Part shown: positions 12,121-22,752 of the stretch, piece by piece
How positions within the stretch are numbered: the stretch's first letter is position 1
How the letters are laid out: each line of letters begins with the position of its first letter
From: Onchidella celtica
Taxonomy: Eukaryota > Mollusca > Gastropoda > Systellommatophora > Onchidiidae
Length of the DNA: 64,000 nt
Assembly: GCA_963931925.1 (NCBI GenBank)
Contig: OZ007570.1
Location: 23,577,840 to 23,641,839 of the forward strand
Direction: 5' to 3'
Program-made: the position numbers and the translations under genes
The notes under the pieces: generated by a model
What the model was told of the DNA's origin: nothing
What the model saw: the letters and a program-made list of their open reading frames with translations, nothing else
Database searches by the model: none

Positions 12121-12735
12121 TATAATGTTTAAACGCTCATTTTTATCGTTATTTCCATCAGCAACATCATTTTCTTCTCCATCAGCAGAACATGTACCGC
12201 GGCGTACAAATAGCGTTAGTATCAGAAAAATACACACATCAAAACGGTACCGCGTTTTCAAAGCGCTCTAGGTATACAGTAAAATGCGCCCACAATATGG
12301 AAATGTCATCAGAGCTGCTTTCCTGGCTACCACTATTGACTTTCCTAGCTCCCCACAACCTGTAGGCACAGAATCAATGCTTTTTGCCCTGGAACAAAAG
12401 ACCATCATGAAAAGTCACGGACTATTCAGATCGAAACTTCTCTCTCTAACGAAAGAGTAACCACGTCAAGGGAATACAGGTCAATGGTTGAACAAAGGTC
12501 AACGACAAGCTATGAACTCAAGCGGTTAATGCCACTGTCACTGGAATTTCAATTCCTGACAGGATGGAAAATGTGTCGATTCCTAATGAAATAAAAGGGA
12601 AAGCTAATGTGCATTTATAAATTAACTGACCCGTTGCAGTGTTCAACCACCTGTGGAACAATGCACATTTTGATTATTGTTTGTACATTTCGCGGTGTAT
12701 CTGAATGTCAGGTGACTTAAACGGTTCTTGCGCAA

Positions 12736-13103
12736 CCCTCCGTCCGTCCGTGTATCCATCCATCTGTCTATCCATCATCTGTCTATCTATCCATCCATCC
12801 TTCCATCCATCCATCATCCACCCATCCATCCATCCATCCATTTAGCCATCCATCCGCCCATCCACCCACCCACCCATCCATATTTCCATCCGACCATCCA
12901 TTCAGCCACCCATCAGTCCATCCACCTATCCCTGCATCCATCTATCCATCCATCCATCTATCCACCTATCCGTACATCTATCCCTCAATCTGTCTATCCA
13001 TCTATCATCCATCCATCCACATATCCAGTTATCCACCCATCCATCCATCAATCCATCCATCCATCCACGCATCCATCCACCCATCCATTCATTCATTTAT
13101 CCA
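12736..13103 (+). repeat. ATCC-type tetranucleotide array
   Basis: About 370 bases of imperfect (ATCC)n with CATT, CACC, GTCT and CAAT variants. The Pro/Ser/Ile/His-rich open frame across it is a by-product. A run of 12 C follows at 13152-13163. Confidence 0.95.
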
Positions 13104-13390
13104 AATGTCTTCGATTATGAAAATAAAAGTGATTGACATGGTACACGATTTCCCCCCCCCCCCACCCCCCTCTCAAAAAGTTGGTAGCTAAATGTCACTG
13201 TTTGTTCAGATAGAACCTAGAAATATTTGAAATGAGAAAACATAATCGCGCTCCATTCAGGATGAATAGCAAAAACATGAAAGGGCTTAAGAGTTTAAAA
13301 ATGCAATACTTTTTAACATTATGATTTCAAATGGCATAGAATTTTAAGACAAAGAGGGAATCAAAATGCTTCTCAGCTACAAAATTTTGC

Positions 13391-13770
13391 AATTAGCGAT
13401 TACTTTTATGGTCGATATGGGATATCTCAAGTTAGACACATTTTTCTGTTATTGACGTCGCAGAGCATCAAGTGTAAATCGGATACAAAGCAGCTTGCAT
13501 CATCATCTTGAAGCAAAATGTCGACATAATCACCGGATCATTCTCAAAAACGTATTTGCGATTCTGTCATTTTTGTCCTCTGCACGGGCGCTTTTCACAC
13601 CGAAATGTCACAAAAATTCCTACTGACCCAACATGAAATCTCACTTCCAAACTTCTTAAAACTAGCCATTGGCGCAGTAAGTGGTCTTGTCCACAGCAAC
13701 CGCTCCGCTCCGCCATTTTACGGAAAATGACGTATGATAAAGTAAAACACTCTTTGTCTCAGCTTTTTGT
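13391..13770 (+). repeat. Direct duplication, copy 1 (partner at 16541)
   Basis: Aligns in the same orientation with 16541-16906 over about 370 bases. Shared blocks include AATTAGCGATT, TTTATGGTCGATATGGGATA, GCAGCTTGCATCAT, TGCACGGGCGCTTTTCACAC, CGAAATGTCACAAAAATTCC and CAACATGAAATCTCACTTCC. The duplication includes the left part of the palindromic element at 13678. Differences are scattered single bases and short indels, suggesting an old event. Confidence 0.8.
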
Positions 13771-13885
13771 CCACAGCATACGTTCCGCTCGCTTCCTCAC
13801 CGCTATAGAGGCAAAAAGTATTTTGCTATTTATACATTATTTTCCGTAAACCAGCGGAGCGGATGCTGTTAGACAAGACAACTTA
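13678..13885. mobile_element. Palindromic MITE (family GGTCTTGTCCACAGC), copy 1
   Basis: The left end TAAGTGGTCTTGTCCACAGC and the complement of the right end, TAAGTTGTCTTGTCTAACAGC, are near-perfect inverted repeats, and CGCTCCGCT / AGCGGAGCG continue the arms. A second internal TTGTCCACAGCATACGTTCC makes the element partly self-repeating. The copy at 33915-34139 is complete, and the one at about 16835-16906 keeps only the left part. No coding capacity. The target duplication is obscured. Confidence 0.75.
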
Positions 13886-15594
13886 GTTGTCTGTGATGGG
13901 ATTTAATGTCATTCATTAACATTTGGAGCTTGCAGATTTCTTGAGATGCCTTAACAAATGCCGAGGATTCACTTTTTTTTGGTTGTCTTTGCACAGCCCA
14001 ACGTCCGCTTCTTTCTCTTAAGTCTACCGGCCTGATTATGGGCTCGCTTCAATTTTTGTTGTGCTTGTCAACAGTGTTTTCGCTTTATTTATTCACGAAA
14101 TAATTTTTATCATGCCGGATAAGCTTGAAGAGATTAGTTTATTATGTCTTTGGATCACCTTGTTTTTGTAGGATTAATGTCATGAAATATATTATACCGG
14201 TATGAATGGAGGGAAGGAACTTTATTTTGTTGTATCAGCCATCTTCAATACAAACGAGTTATGTTTTTAAAAAGACACACTGAAAATTACAAGGACAAAA
14301 TGAAGAAAACAAAAGTTGTTTTTTTTTTATAAGAGGAATTGTACTTGGAGACCATTGTGACATTTTGGGTTTAGAGAATTCCGTGGTGATTTTGTAAGGA
14401 ATACCAAAACATTGTGATTTTGAAATATTTTCCGTACTTAAAGCTGAGAATAGTGGATTTGATGTGTTACTTTGTAAGAAAATAGATAAATTAATGTTTG
14501 CAAATAGGCCGAGGATGAACTGCTCTCTTTTCAAGATACTCTAATTCTCTTTCACTTGTGAACTCGGATAAGAGAAATTTCACAGATAATAATATTTACG
14601 AACCAGTTAAGTCACCTACTACGTCCATAAATGATGTGTAGCACTTTAAACAGCTTAATCCGACACGAGAAAACAATGAAATGCTAGTGTGTAAAAAGTA
14701 GGCCAAATGCAATTTTTTTAGTTTTGTTTTTGCGAAGCCCCAAGCTAATTCATCAGGTAAGGGAAATATACATTAAATTCTGAGAGGAAACTGAGTTCAA
14801 AGTGAAAAGTACCGACGGAAATTCTTGGCCACTACTGATCTTTACCAAGCTAAAATCAACAAAACGACGACAACAACAGTAGCAGCAACAAAAACAACAA
14901 CAACAACGCCTAAAAAAGCTGAAAAAATAAACTAATTCTGGAAGCATTTGAAAGAAAGTGAATAAGCGGAGACAGCTCAGCTGCTCTCAGCAGGCAATAC
15001 TTGAGTCTGCCAATAAAGTTACTAGCTCTAAAAGCAGCAAGAAAGGAACCCAAAACTGAATAAAAAAATAAATTGAATTTTGGGGAAGGGGGAGGACTTG
15101 AGAAACTGAAGGGGGTGGGGTGGGGATGGAACGGAAGGAAGGAACTAAATGGGGGAAATATTCAATGGCTGCAAATTCGAACCAACCAGACAGATAGTGG
15201 AGCAGATTATACCTTGTAAGAAAGTAATTTTCGAAAGAAAGACTGTCTTTGGTGTGGTTTCTGTAACTGCCGTTTGTTCCCCTGCCTATATGACGTGCTC
15301 ACTCACATGCTGAGGTTTTAGTGTCACCACTGATCGAGAGAAGTATTTTATTTCTTCTACGAAAAGTCACTGCATTCCGCTGTAGCTTCCATTTAGGTTC
15401 CGCAGGTCATGCATCGTGTCAGGTGGTCAGTATAATAGCAGTCAATACCAGCAGAGTAAGATCAGGTCGAGTTCTGTTTAGTGCATTGCCATGGGATGGA
15501 AGACGGCCGTATGCACCAATTTTGGCCAAATTCAATTTTTATTATTTTGTATTCGGCTCTTGTTACGAGACCGTAGTATTTCACATAGAAGGTT
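13886..15594. other. Non-coding stretch, no gene seen
   Basis: AT-rich, with a short (CAA)n/(ACG)n patch near 14865-14910 and a G-rich patch near 15080-15130. A plus-strand open frame at 15321-15602 ends where the 75 bp repeat begins and has no splice support. Confidence 0.5.
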
Positions 15595-15672
15595 ATAGAT
15601 GAACAGGAACACAACTCAGTATTTCCTCTATTTGGCTTTGTACTTAGCCTGCGGTCCCCTAACTATGGCCTT
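15595..15672 (-). repeat. 75 bp dispersed repeat (GAACACAACTCAGTATTTTC), copy 1
   Basis: One of five copies; the others are at 37197, 38536, 49071 and 53618. Shared order on this strand: GAACAGGAACACAACTCAGT, CTCTATTTGGCTTTGTA, CTTAGCCTGCG, CCCCTAAC. A partial second copy follows at about 15718-15748. Ends and class are unknown. Confidence 0.6.
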
Positions 15673-15745
15673 TTCTCAATTCCGCTTTGGAATATTAGAC
15701 TGCGGTCCAGCCTAACAACAGTATTTTCTCTATTCGGTTTTGTAT

Positions 15746-15821
15746 ATAATAATAATAAATAATAATGTATAGCATTTATATAGCGCATATCCATTTAAAA
15801 TGCTCTATGCGCTTTACAGAA
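15746..15821 (+). mobile_element. Short TATAGCGC / GCGCTTTACA element
   Basis: An ATA-rich start runs into GCATTTATATAGCGCATATC and, after a short gap, GCTCTATGCGCTTTACAGA. This pairing of TATAGCGC with GCGCTTTACA is a common short dispersed unit in marine invertebrate sequence, from memory. It is joined directly to the SINE that follows. Confidence 0.45.
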
Positions 15822-16372
15822 ACAACATGTCAACCACAGAGCAGAATGGAGCTGCCTGCGAAGCGCTCAACACACTGCACTGCTTCTTTCTCTCTCCCTG
15901 TCTCGCTCACTCTCTCTCTATCTCAGAGCAAATTGTAACGCAGCCTGTTGGGCGCAGTTCACAACTCACAACAGTTCACAACTCACAGCAGTTCACAACT
16001 CACATCAGTTCACAACACACAACTCAAATAATATTTGAATATTTATTAATAACAACATATATTTAATAATGAATAATAAAATTTGTTGTTGCTGGTGGGG
16101 GGGGGGGGGAATGATATGGAAAAATTTTAATCTATTAATTTCAATTTTCAATTTTGCCCGGGCAGCGGCCTTTCGGCCTGCTCTTTACGATTTCCAACTG
16201 CCAAGGTATCTTTAACGTGCGCAACGTGCACACGGGCCCTCCGAATTTTTTCGTCCTTATCCGAGAAGACTAGGTACTCGATCCTACCCCCCAGTAAGAC
16301 CAGGGACTTGAAAATATGAGAAAAATCCAATTTCCAACATGCCTGCACTGCACCACGGTCCCTTGATAATAG
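15822..16372 (-). mobile_element. Compound SINE, copy A (partner at 33368)
   Basis: Aligns in reverse orientation with 33368-33880 over about 500 bases. The shared core includes GCCCGGGCAGCGGCC, CTTTACGATTTCC, AACTGCCAAGGTATCTTTAA, CGTGCGCAAC, GGGCCCTCCGAATTTTTTCG and TCCTTATCCGAGAAGACTAG. A run of 13 G at 16097-16109 and an internal set of TTCACAACTCACA repeats vary between copies. The tRNA-like head seen in copy B is lost here, the alignment ending near 16350 after CCAACATGCC. Confidence 0.65.
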
Positions 16373-16540
16373 CCATATTGGGCTTGGTAATTTGATTACG
16401 GTCCCCCAACTCTATAGGATGTACCGTGGCCTTTATAGAATTAAGCATTCTAGCTTTCTATGTGGGTTATAATTTTGCGCTTGTGTCTAATGATTTCTGT
16501 TGGTCATCACAAAATGGAAATTGAAAGAGAATATATTTGT

Positions 16541-16906
16541 AATTAGCGATTGTTTTTATGGTCGATATGGGATATCTTAGACACATTTTTTTCTGCTGTT
16601 GACATCGCAGACCATCGAGTGTCAATCGGATACCAAAGCAGCTTGCATCATGATCTTGAAGAAAAGTGCCGACATTTGCTTATTCAGGGGATTCATTCTC
16701 AAAAACTTGTTTGCGATTCTTTCATTTTTGTCCCGCTGCACGGGCGCTTTTCACACCGAAATGTCACAAAAATTCCTATTGACTGACCCAACATGAAATC
16801 TCACTTCCAAACTTCTTAAAATTAGCCATTAGTGTAGTAAGTGGTCTTGTCCACAGCAAGCGCTCCGCTCAGCTTTTTTACGGAAAATGGCTTACGAAAC
16901 AGTAAA
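16541..16906 (+). repeat. Direct duplication, copy 2 (partner at 13391)
   Basis: See the partner for shared blocks. This copy ends inside the palindromic element, soon after GGTCTTGTCCACAGCAAGCG and TTTTACGGAAAATGG, so the right half of that element is absent here. That places the element's insertion before the duplication, or makes it one breakpoint. Confidence 0.8.
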
Positions 16907-17081
16907 AAACACAGAAGCAACGGGAATAATGTTTATTTGCGTCTTCTATAAAGTTTTGTTTTATGTTATACTGTCTTTTTTCAGAACGCCGTGATGCATA
17001 ATATAGTGACTGCCTGCGGTAAAAGCGTTTATGTCACTGAATTATTCATATTATTTTCATATTTCAAAACCGTTCATTTCT

Positions 17082-17255
17082 ATGATTATGGACTGTGAAG
17101 TTACGTTCTGCATCGCTGAAGACATCAGTGCCAGTCTCAATTTCTCCCGTGCCAAAAAAGAAATTCCTTCACTCTTCAATGATTTGGCCTGCTATGTGGA
17201 TAGTGGCAAAAAGTTCCTCGATCCGCGTTTCTATCAAGCTTTGACTGAACATTAA
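17082..17255 (+). CDS. Coding-like fragment of unknown origin
   Basis: An open frame from ATG 17082 to TAA 17253-17255 reads, after a hydrophobic start, DCEVTFCIAEDISASLNFSR, then AKKEIPSLFNDLACYVDSGK and KFLDPRFYQALTEH. Its composition is balanced and third positions are often C or T, unlike the AT-rich surroundings. Stops lie in frame just upstream (17004, 17007). The sequence from a possible acceptor (TCTTTTTTCAG at 16974-16984) is open in a different frame for 38 codons. It may be a terminal exon or a transposon gene remnant. I do not recognise the family. Confidence 0.28.
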   Translation: MIMDCEVTFCIAEDISASLNFSRAKKEIPSLFNDLACYVDSGKKFLDPRFYQALTEH

Positions 17256-18117
17256 ATTGTGAAGTTCAGCTATAGATTGTCATACATGACCTATCATGAA
17301 AAAGTTAAGAAAAACACACACACACACAAAAAATAACAACAGAAAGTTGTGGGGTCTTGGTAGGTTAGATTGTTGCAAAAGAAGCTGTATTTTGCAAAGG
17401 TCCGCCATAGAAACAACAACAATAAACTCCAAAAGAACAGTAAGACATCGAAGAAATTAGACAGGCCGGCTGACCTTAAAATGCTTCAGGTTTTGGTGCA
17501 AAGGTGACATATAGTAATAATTTTAAAAATCTACAACTTTTCTTCTGTTTCAACCAGGTGATCAGTTAGCTGAATGCAGGTAAACCATCAAAACGTCCTA
17601 GAAATCAATAATGGTTGAGCATGGCCATAAGAGGAATCAGTGTGAACAAATTTTCCACGACATTAAGTCGTATGAATCATTTTGGTTTTTTTTTCATGTC
17701 GTCATCGCCATCGTCTTTCGGAACAAGAAAGAGATTTAACTCCAGGATCGAATTCTTTAAACAATCAATATTAATGCTAGATGGAATCACTCCAGGAGCA
17801 ATGACACACTGGTTGCATAAACGCCCGAGCTGATGACGTGCGAATGAACTTGACCCACTGAACCTAGTAACGCCTGTCACGCTTGTTCATGCGCATTCTT
17901 TACAACTTGTTCTAATAGTTCTAACTTAAAGATTCGGTTTTAGCATTAATATTGATTGGAGAATGGAACTGGAGCCAGAATTGCGCTCGACTGGGTTCAG
18001 CGGTCGTGTTCATGCGCATGTCATCAACTCGAGCATTAAAACAACTGGTGCGCAATTGCTCTGAAATAGGCACGTACGAGAACGTTCAAATGCTGAAGAA
18101 TTGATAACTTGCCTTAG
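17256..18117. other. Non-coding stretch, no gene seen
   Basis: AT-rich with a short (CA)n run near 17315. No mobile element or exon signal that I could support. Confidence 0.5.
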
Positions 18118-18265
18118 GGGCCGCGCGCACTATCACGTTTCGCCTGCTGCACGGCGTGCAAACGCAGATTTTTGCTTGCTTGGCAAAGAGTTTACCGTGC
18201 TGCACGCTACGCGAAAGATTGCTTGCATTGAACGGGTGGTTAATTTTAACATAGTGCGCGCCGGG
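18118..18265. mobile_element. 148 bp GC-rich MITE with 6 bp target duplication
   Basis: The ends GGGCCGCGCGCACTAT and ATAGTGCGCGCCGGG are inverted repeats with one indel. The element is flanked on both sides by CCTTAG (18112-18117 and 18266-18271). The interior holds GCACGGCGTGCAAACG and GCTGCACGCTACGCG, giving an internal partial palindrome. It has no coding capacity and is GC-rich against an AT-rich background. Superfamily unassigned. Confidence 0.7.
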
Positions 18266-18271
18266 CCTTAG

Positions 18272-20928
18272 CGGTGTAAAAACATTTATACCCAATGAGC
18301 GGAGTAATTGTGCGCCGTGACCAATGTGTTTCTTCATATCGTGTTTCCATAAATACCACAAGGTTTTCCCATAATGATATCCCCCTCCTCCTTCCACTCT
18401 AGATGACTTGCAATGCTGCTTAGTGCTGTTAATGCTCCTACATTTTCCGTAAAGAGTGACAGGTGTCGAACCTATGCTATCAGTAATTCTTGCCCTCAGA
18501 GTGGCTTATGCAAGGGTGTCAACATTGTGCACATGACATATGGACAGGGGAAGGGTGAAAGATCATGAGATAGGGCTGACAGAAGGTAAGAACATACGGA
18601 ATTATAGAAGGAGTTTTTGACGTCAAGGACTGGCCTGGATTGCCGTTAAGATGGTCTGCAACAGGCATTGGTGCATATTTTGTCATCACGGACCGCCCTA
18701 TCGCATTAACCTTACTATGGCGACAGCCACCATGCATTAGCCTTGAACCAGCTTTTCCGCTCCCTGGGACTTTTTCTAAGTTCTTTGGATTTTAGGGGTT
18801 GCCTTTGGGATCTTGGTGTTTTTCCAAAGATCTTAGTATTTTTTGGGGTCCTTCGTATATTTGTTATTGTTTCTCTATTTATAAAGAAAGATCAAAACAC
18901 ACGCACGCACACACACACTGACAAAAAAAAGTCCCCCAGACCTCTTACTCCAAGCACCGACAACACTCTCCTAAAATGACGTTACAAAACTGTCCCCTCC
19001 CCCCCCCCCTCCCCCGCCCACCACACACACGAATCTTGAAATTGTGACTTAAAAGGTAAATTAAGGGGCAGTTTGGGGTTACTGTATGTGAGGATCTTTT
19101 ATGCAGCATGATCTACGAGCTAAACTTCAACGTATTGGGAAATTGTGAATTTTAACCGTAATATATGTTTTGGGTTGGAAAAGAATCTGGGGATTTTTTT
19201 AACCCGTCGGGGGATTTTTATGCGGGATTCTTGGGATTTTTGAAAATCTTCGCTGGCAACGGTGCCTTGAATGGTGAATGACATCATCAAATCACTGGTC
19301 TTGTTTCTGACATTCATCTCCTGAAACAATGACTGTGTTAGTTACAACAACAGTTTTATCTATCCTATGTATGTATTATATCTTTTAAATCCGATACGAA
19401 TATAACAGTACTATTATTACTACTTACTACATGTACTACCATCATCACTAGAAATACTGGTGCTACGAATACTACTCCTCATCTCTGCAATTGCCACTAG
19501 CACTGTAGCATTACTGTCACTACAATCGTTCACTATTAGTAGTACTGTTTAATATTTTTTTTAAAAATCGGTCCGTATCTTCTGCCAGTACAAAGCTCTG
19601 TTTAAATGTACAAGCCATGCTACCTTCATACTACTAAATAAAGTACCCCGCATAACCGGGATTAGCCTTATGCTCCCACCCTTTTCTCTGAGTCTGTCTG
19701 TCTATTTGTCCGTCTGTCTGTCTCTCTCTCTCTCCGTCTCTCTCTGTCTGTCTGTCTCTCTCTGATATCTACAGCCTTCTTCACATCTCGTGAGCACCAG
19801 CGCACCGCCATCAAATTGAACGCATATCAAAAACTAAACAACAGTGCCGTGGGCTTATCGTAAAAGATCATTGTATTTTACGGTTTTACAATTAAAAAAG
19901 AATGCCTGGAATTTAAATAAGCACTAATACTGGATTAGTTGAATCTTGAGTAAATTAATTTTATAATTTTTGAAATGCTAATTAGGCTGTGGCGTTGATT
20001 AAAAGAAAAAGTGAAAATTGCATCACAATTAATACTCCTACTACTATTTAATTTTTTATTTATTACAATAAGATTGTCCGAATTATTTCAGCCACTGTTC
20101 TGCACCAACAACAGTTTCAAGTGTAGACATTCCCATTCCACTGTCTTCAGATCTTTGCCCCGTCGATCACATTCTGTATCCCGTAGACAATAATTGTTGC
20201 TGGGCCATTTTTATTTTCTTCTTGTTCACACGTCTTCCCGACACAGCACAAGAGCTCTGGGGGTGTCCTAACGCACTTAAGGAAGTGAAAGAGTCGACAA
20301 GATTGTGGAAGGGAAGAAAGAAATAGAGAGACAGACTTTTACGCTGTGCTACCCCAGGGAACCGCAGAGTTGATGTATTCTGTCTCGTTTCTACACCGCA
20401 GTAAATCCCCTTGTCGCTAAATGGAACATGTCCACATTACGGTTCCCGAAAAAATAGTAAGCGTGAAAGACGCAGGGTCGTTGAAGCCTCTGTCTACAGT
20501 ATATTTGATGATGGTTCCCATGGCTGCCTAATGTGTTTACATCAGGCGAAAGTTTTACTCTTCAAGCAGTTTCAAGTACTCTGTTTCAGATTTTCTTCAA
20601 GTAGCATCAAAGTGAAGGACTTTTTTGTTTCGCTTCTTGTGTTCTAGGCAGAAAATTTGTACATTGCTTAGCAAATCAGTTTGATGGAACAGAAAAATGT
20701 TATTGATACTCACATTATCCAACTGGTGAAGGGAGCTCTGGTGTCTGTACCTATTTCTTTCCCACTTTTTCGAGTAGTTACAACGCTTGTGTTGTTGCTG
20801 AAGTAAGGCTGAGAGAGGAGCCAGGAAAGGAGTAAGAGGATGCGTCTTTCACATTAAGGGCATTGAAATTTCATCCTCGTTGAAAATGATTTACAAAAAT
20901 TCTTCTCCCCGTTTTGTGTATCTGTGTC
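18272..20928. other. Non-coding stretch, no gene seen
   Basis: Contains a C-rich patch at about 18990-19015, several GGGATTTTT-like repeats between 18770 and 19240, a scattered (TAC)n patch near 19410, and a CTGT/CTCT microsatellite near 19690-19760. No supported gene. Confidence 0.5.
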
Positions 20929-21003
20929 TTTGTGTGTATGAGTGTATGTGTGCCCGCATGCACTCGTGTGTATATATATATGTGTGTGTGTCTGTGTGTG
21001 TAT
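20929..21003 (+). repeat. TG-rich microsatellite
   Basis: Imperfect (TG)n with TA interruption (TATATATATGTGTGTG). It creates a Cys/Val-rich open frame that is not a gene. Confidence 0.8.
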
Positions 21004-21046
21004 TTACTCTGGTTGTTAAAACTGCCGCTAAAAGCATTCTCAAACA

Positions 21047-21119
21047 GCGTATGATGGAACGACCTATTACTTCCTCAGCTGCAGCGTATGATGGAACGAC
21101 CCATTACTTCCTGCAGCTC
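21047..21119 (+). repeat. 37 bp tandem duplication
   Basis: Two near-identical units begin at 21047 and 21084 with GCGTATGATGGAACGACC and continue through ATTACTTCCT and CAGCT. One substitution and a short indel separate them. Confidence 0.8.
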
Positions 21120-22480
21120 AAACTTAAAAAAGTTCCATGACAACGAATGTCAAGAGTGTTCATGCTTGCTGGTGGAAGGTCAAAATAATGATGGTCTCCA
21201 GTTTGACAAGATTAGCCATGCATTGTGGAAAGTTAACAAAAGCGAAAGGTGATCCCAGACATTATTTCTTGACCACATCCTAATCAATTTAGATGTTGAG
21301 CCTTGAAGAAGTAGTAGTATAATGCACATCCCTCACCAGCATAATCGCCAAAGCAAACACTCTAAAAACGGCTGTACAGTATTGTAATGAGAGTACACAC
21401 GTCTTATTATGCCACCGTCTGTGAACTCAGTATTACAAAGTCTTATTGGATTACTAACGATTACTGAACGGTAGTGTACACACTTCATAATCCTTTTTAA
21501 TTTATGAGATGTGATCAATTTCCAGACTTTCGACTTTGATTTAGGAAAGTAATCAAGTGAGTTCTTGTGTAAAGAAGATCGATTTCAAAAGTACGTACCT
21601 CTCTTCAAAAGTTCTTTAAAAACATTAACGTGATTAAAAAGTATGCTGACACTGGTACTTGTTCTGTAGAATGTTAATGTGCTGATGAATAAAAGAAGAT
21701 GAATTACTCCGGGCAGTGTGGGACTTTGTGGTCTTTTTTTTTTTACACATTTCATAAATGAAGTAATCGGGATGCCGTTGCAGTAATTATGTTATGTGGT
21801 GATTAAAAATACATGGGAACAATTTCTTACGGACCCATCGGGTTAATGTGTGTATTTTAGACATAAGACAAAACAGATAAAATGTTATAAAATATCAGGA
21901 GTTCAAGAATGTACACAACTGTTTTCAAAAAGTTTTACTAATATTTTAATACTGAACTATTCCCGTTAAAGTTTTATTGTGGAATTTCAATTGATAAAGT
22001 TCTGAAAATCAAGCTACTGTAAATAACCCGAAAAACGGTGAAAGACACAATATGACCATGATCCTGACCAAAGAGGCAAACTCAAACTGATGAATGCGCT
22101 AATGTTCGTACCAGAATTTCATACGTGTTTAAACTGGCGACCATTGATATCGTGATTGGACATAATTAAAAGTTCACCCTCTATCGTTAATTATGAGAAA
22201 CTTCAGCATGCCCCTTTTTTGTGCTTCCCTTGATCGATTTTTTTTCGATTACTTCATTCTCTGTCTTCTTTCTGCTTACATTTATTATTATTTTGTGAAA
22301 CTGAAGCAATACTGAAGCTCGTAAAAAAAAAAGGAAAAATGCTTTACATGTGACAATGCGACTTCCATTAAAGGATGGGAAAAGAAAATTAACTAAACAA
22401 AACAGATCCAGTAAATATAAGTGGCAAAATGGAACAGTGAGTAGAAAGGTTAATTTATTATTAGAGGTTCAGGTGATGGA
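21120..22480. other. Non-coding stretch, no gene seen
   Basis: AT-rich (poly-A and poly-T runs), with no repeat pair or exon-like segment that I could support. Confidence 0.5.
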
Positions 22481-22566
22481 GGGGGGGGGGTGAGAGAAAA
22501 CGAGAGACAGAGAGAGAGAAACACAGTGAGATAGAGAGAGAGAGAGAGAGAGAAAGAAAGTGAGAC

Positions 22567-22605
<39 letters not shown>

Positions 22606-22752
22606 AAGAGAGTGAGACAGAGAGAGAGAGAGAGAGAGAGAAAGAGAGTGAGACAGAGAGAGAGAGAGAGAGCGAGAGAGAAAGAGAGTGAGACAGAGAG
22701 AGAGAGAGAGAGAGAGTGAGACAAAGAGAGAGAGAGAGTAAGAGAAAGAGAG
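22481..22752 (+). repeat. GA-rich polypurine tract
   Basis: About 270 bases of (GA)n with AAAG, GACA and GTGAG interruptions after a G run at 22481-22490. The internal arrangement AGAAAGAGAGTGAGACAGAG recurs several times, a higher-order repeat of about 60 bases. The Ser/Leu-rich minus-strand open frames are artefacts. Confidence 0.9.

Noticed and set aside
11490-12271. Several open frames of 70-190 codons
   Set aside because: All are readings of the trinucleotide array in different frames.
12728-13120. 130-codon Pro/Ser/Ile/His-rich open frame
   Set aside because: Translation of the ATCC array.
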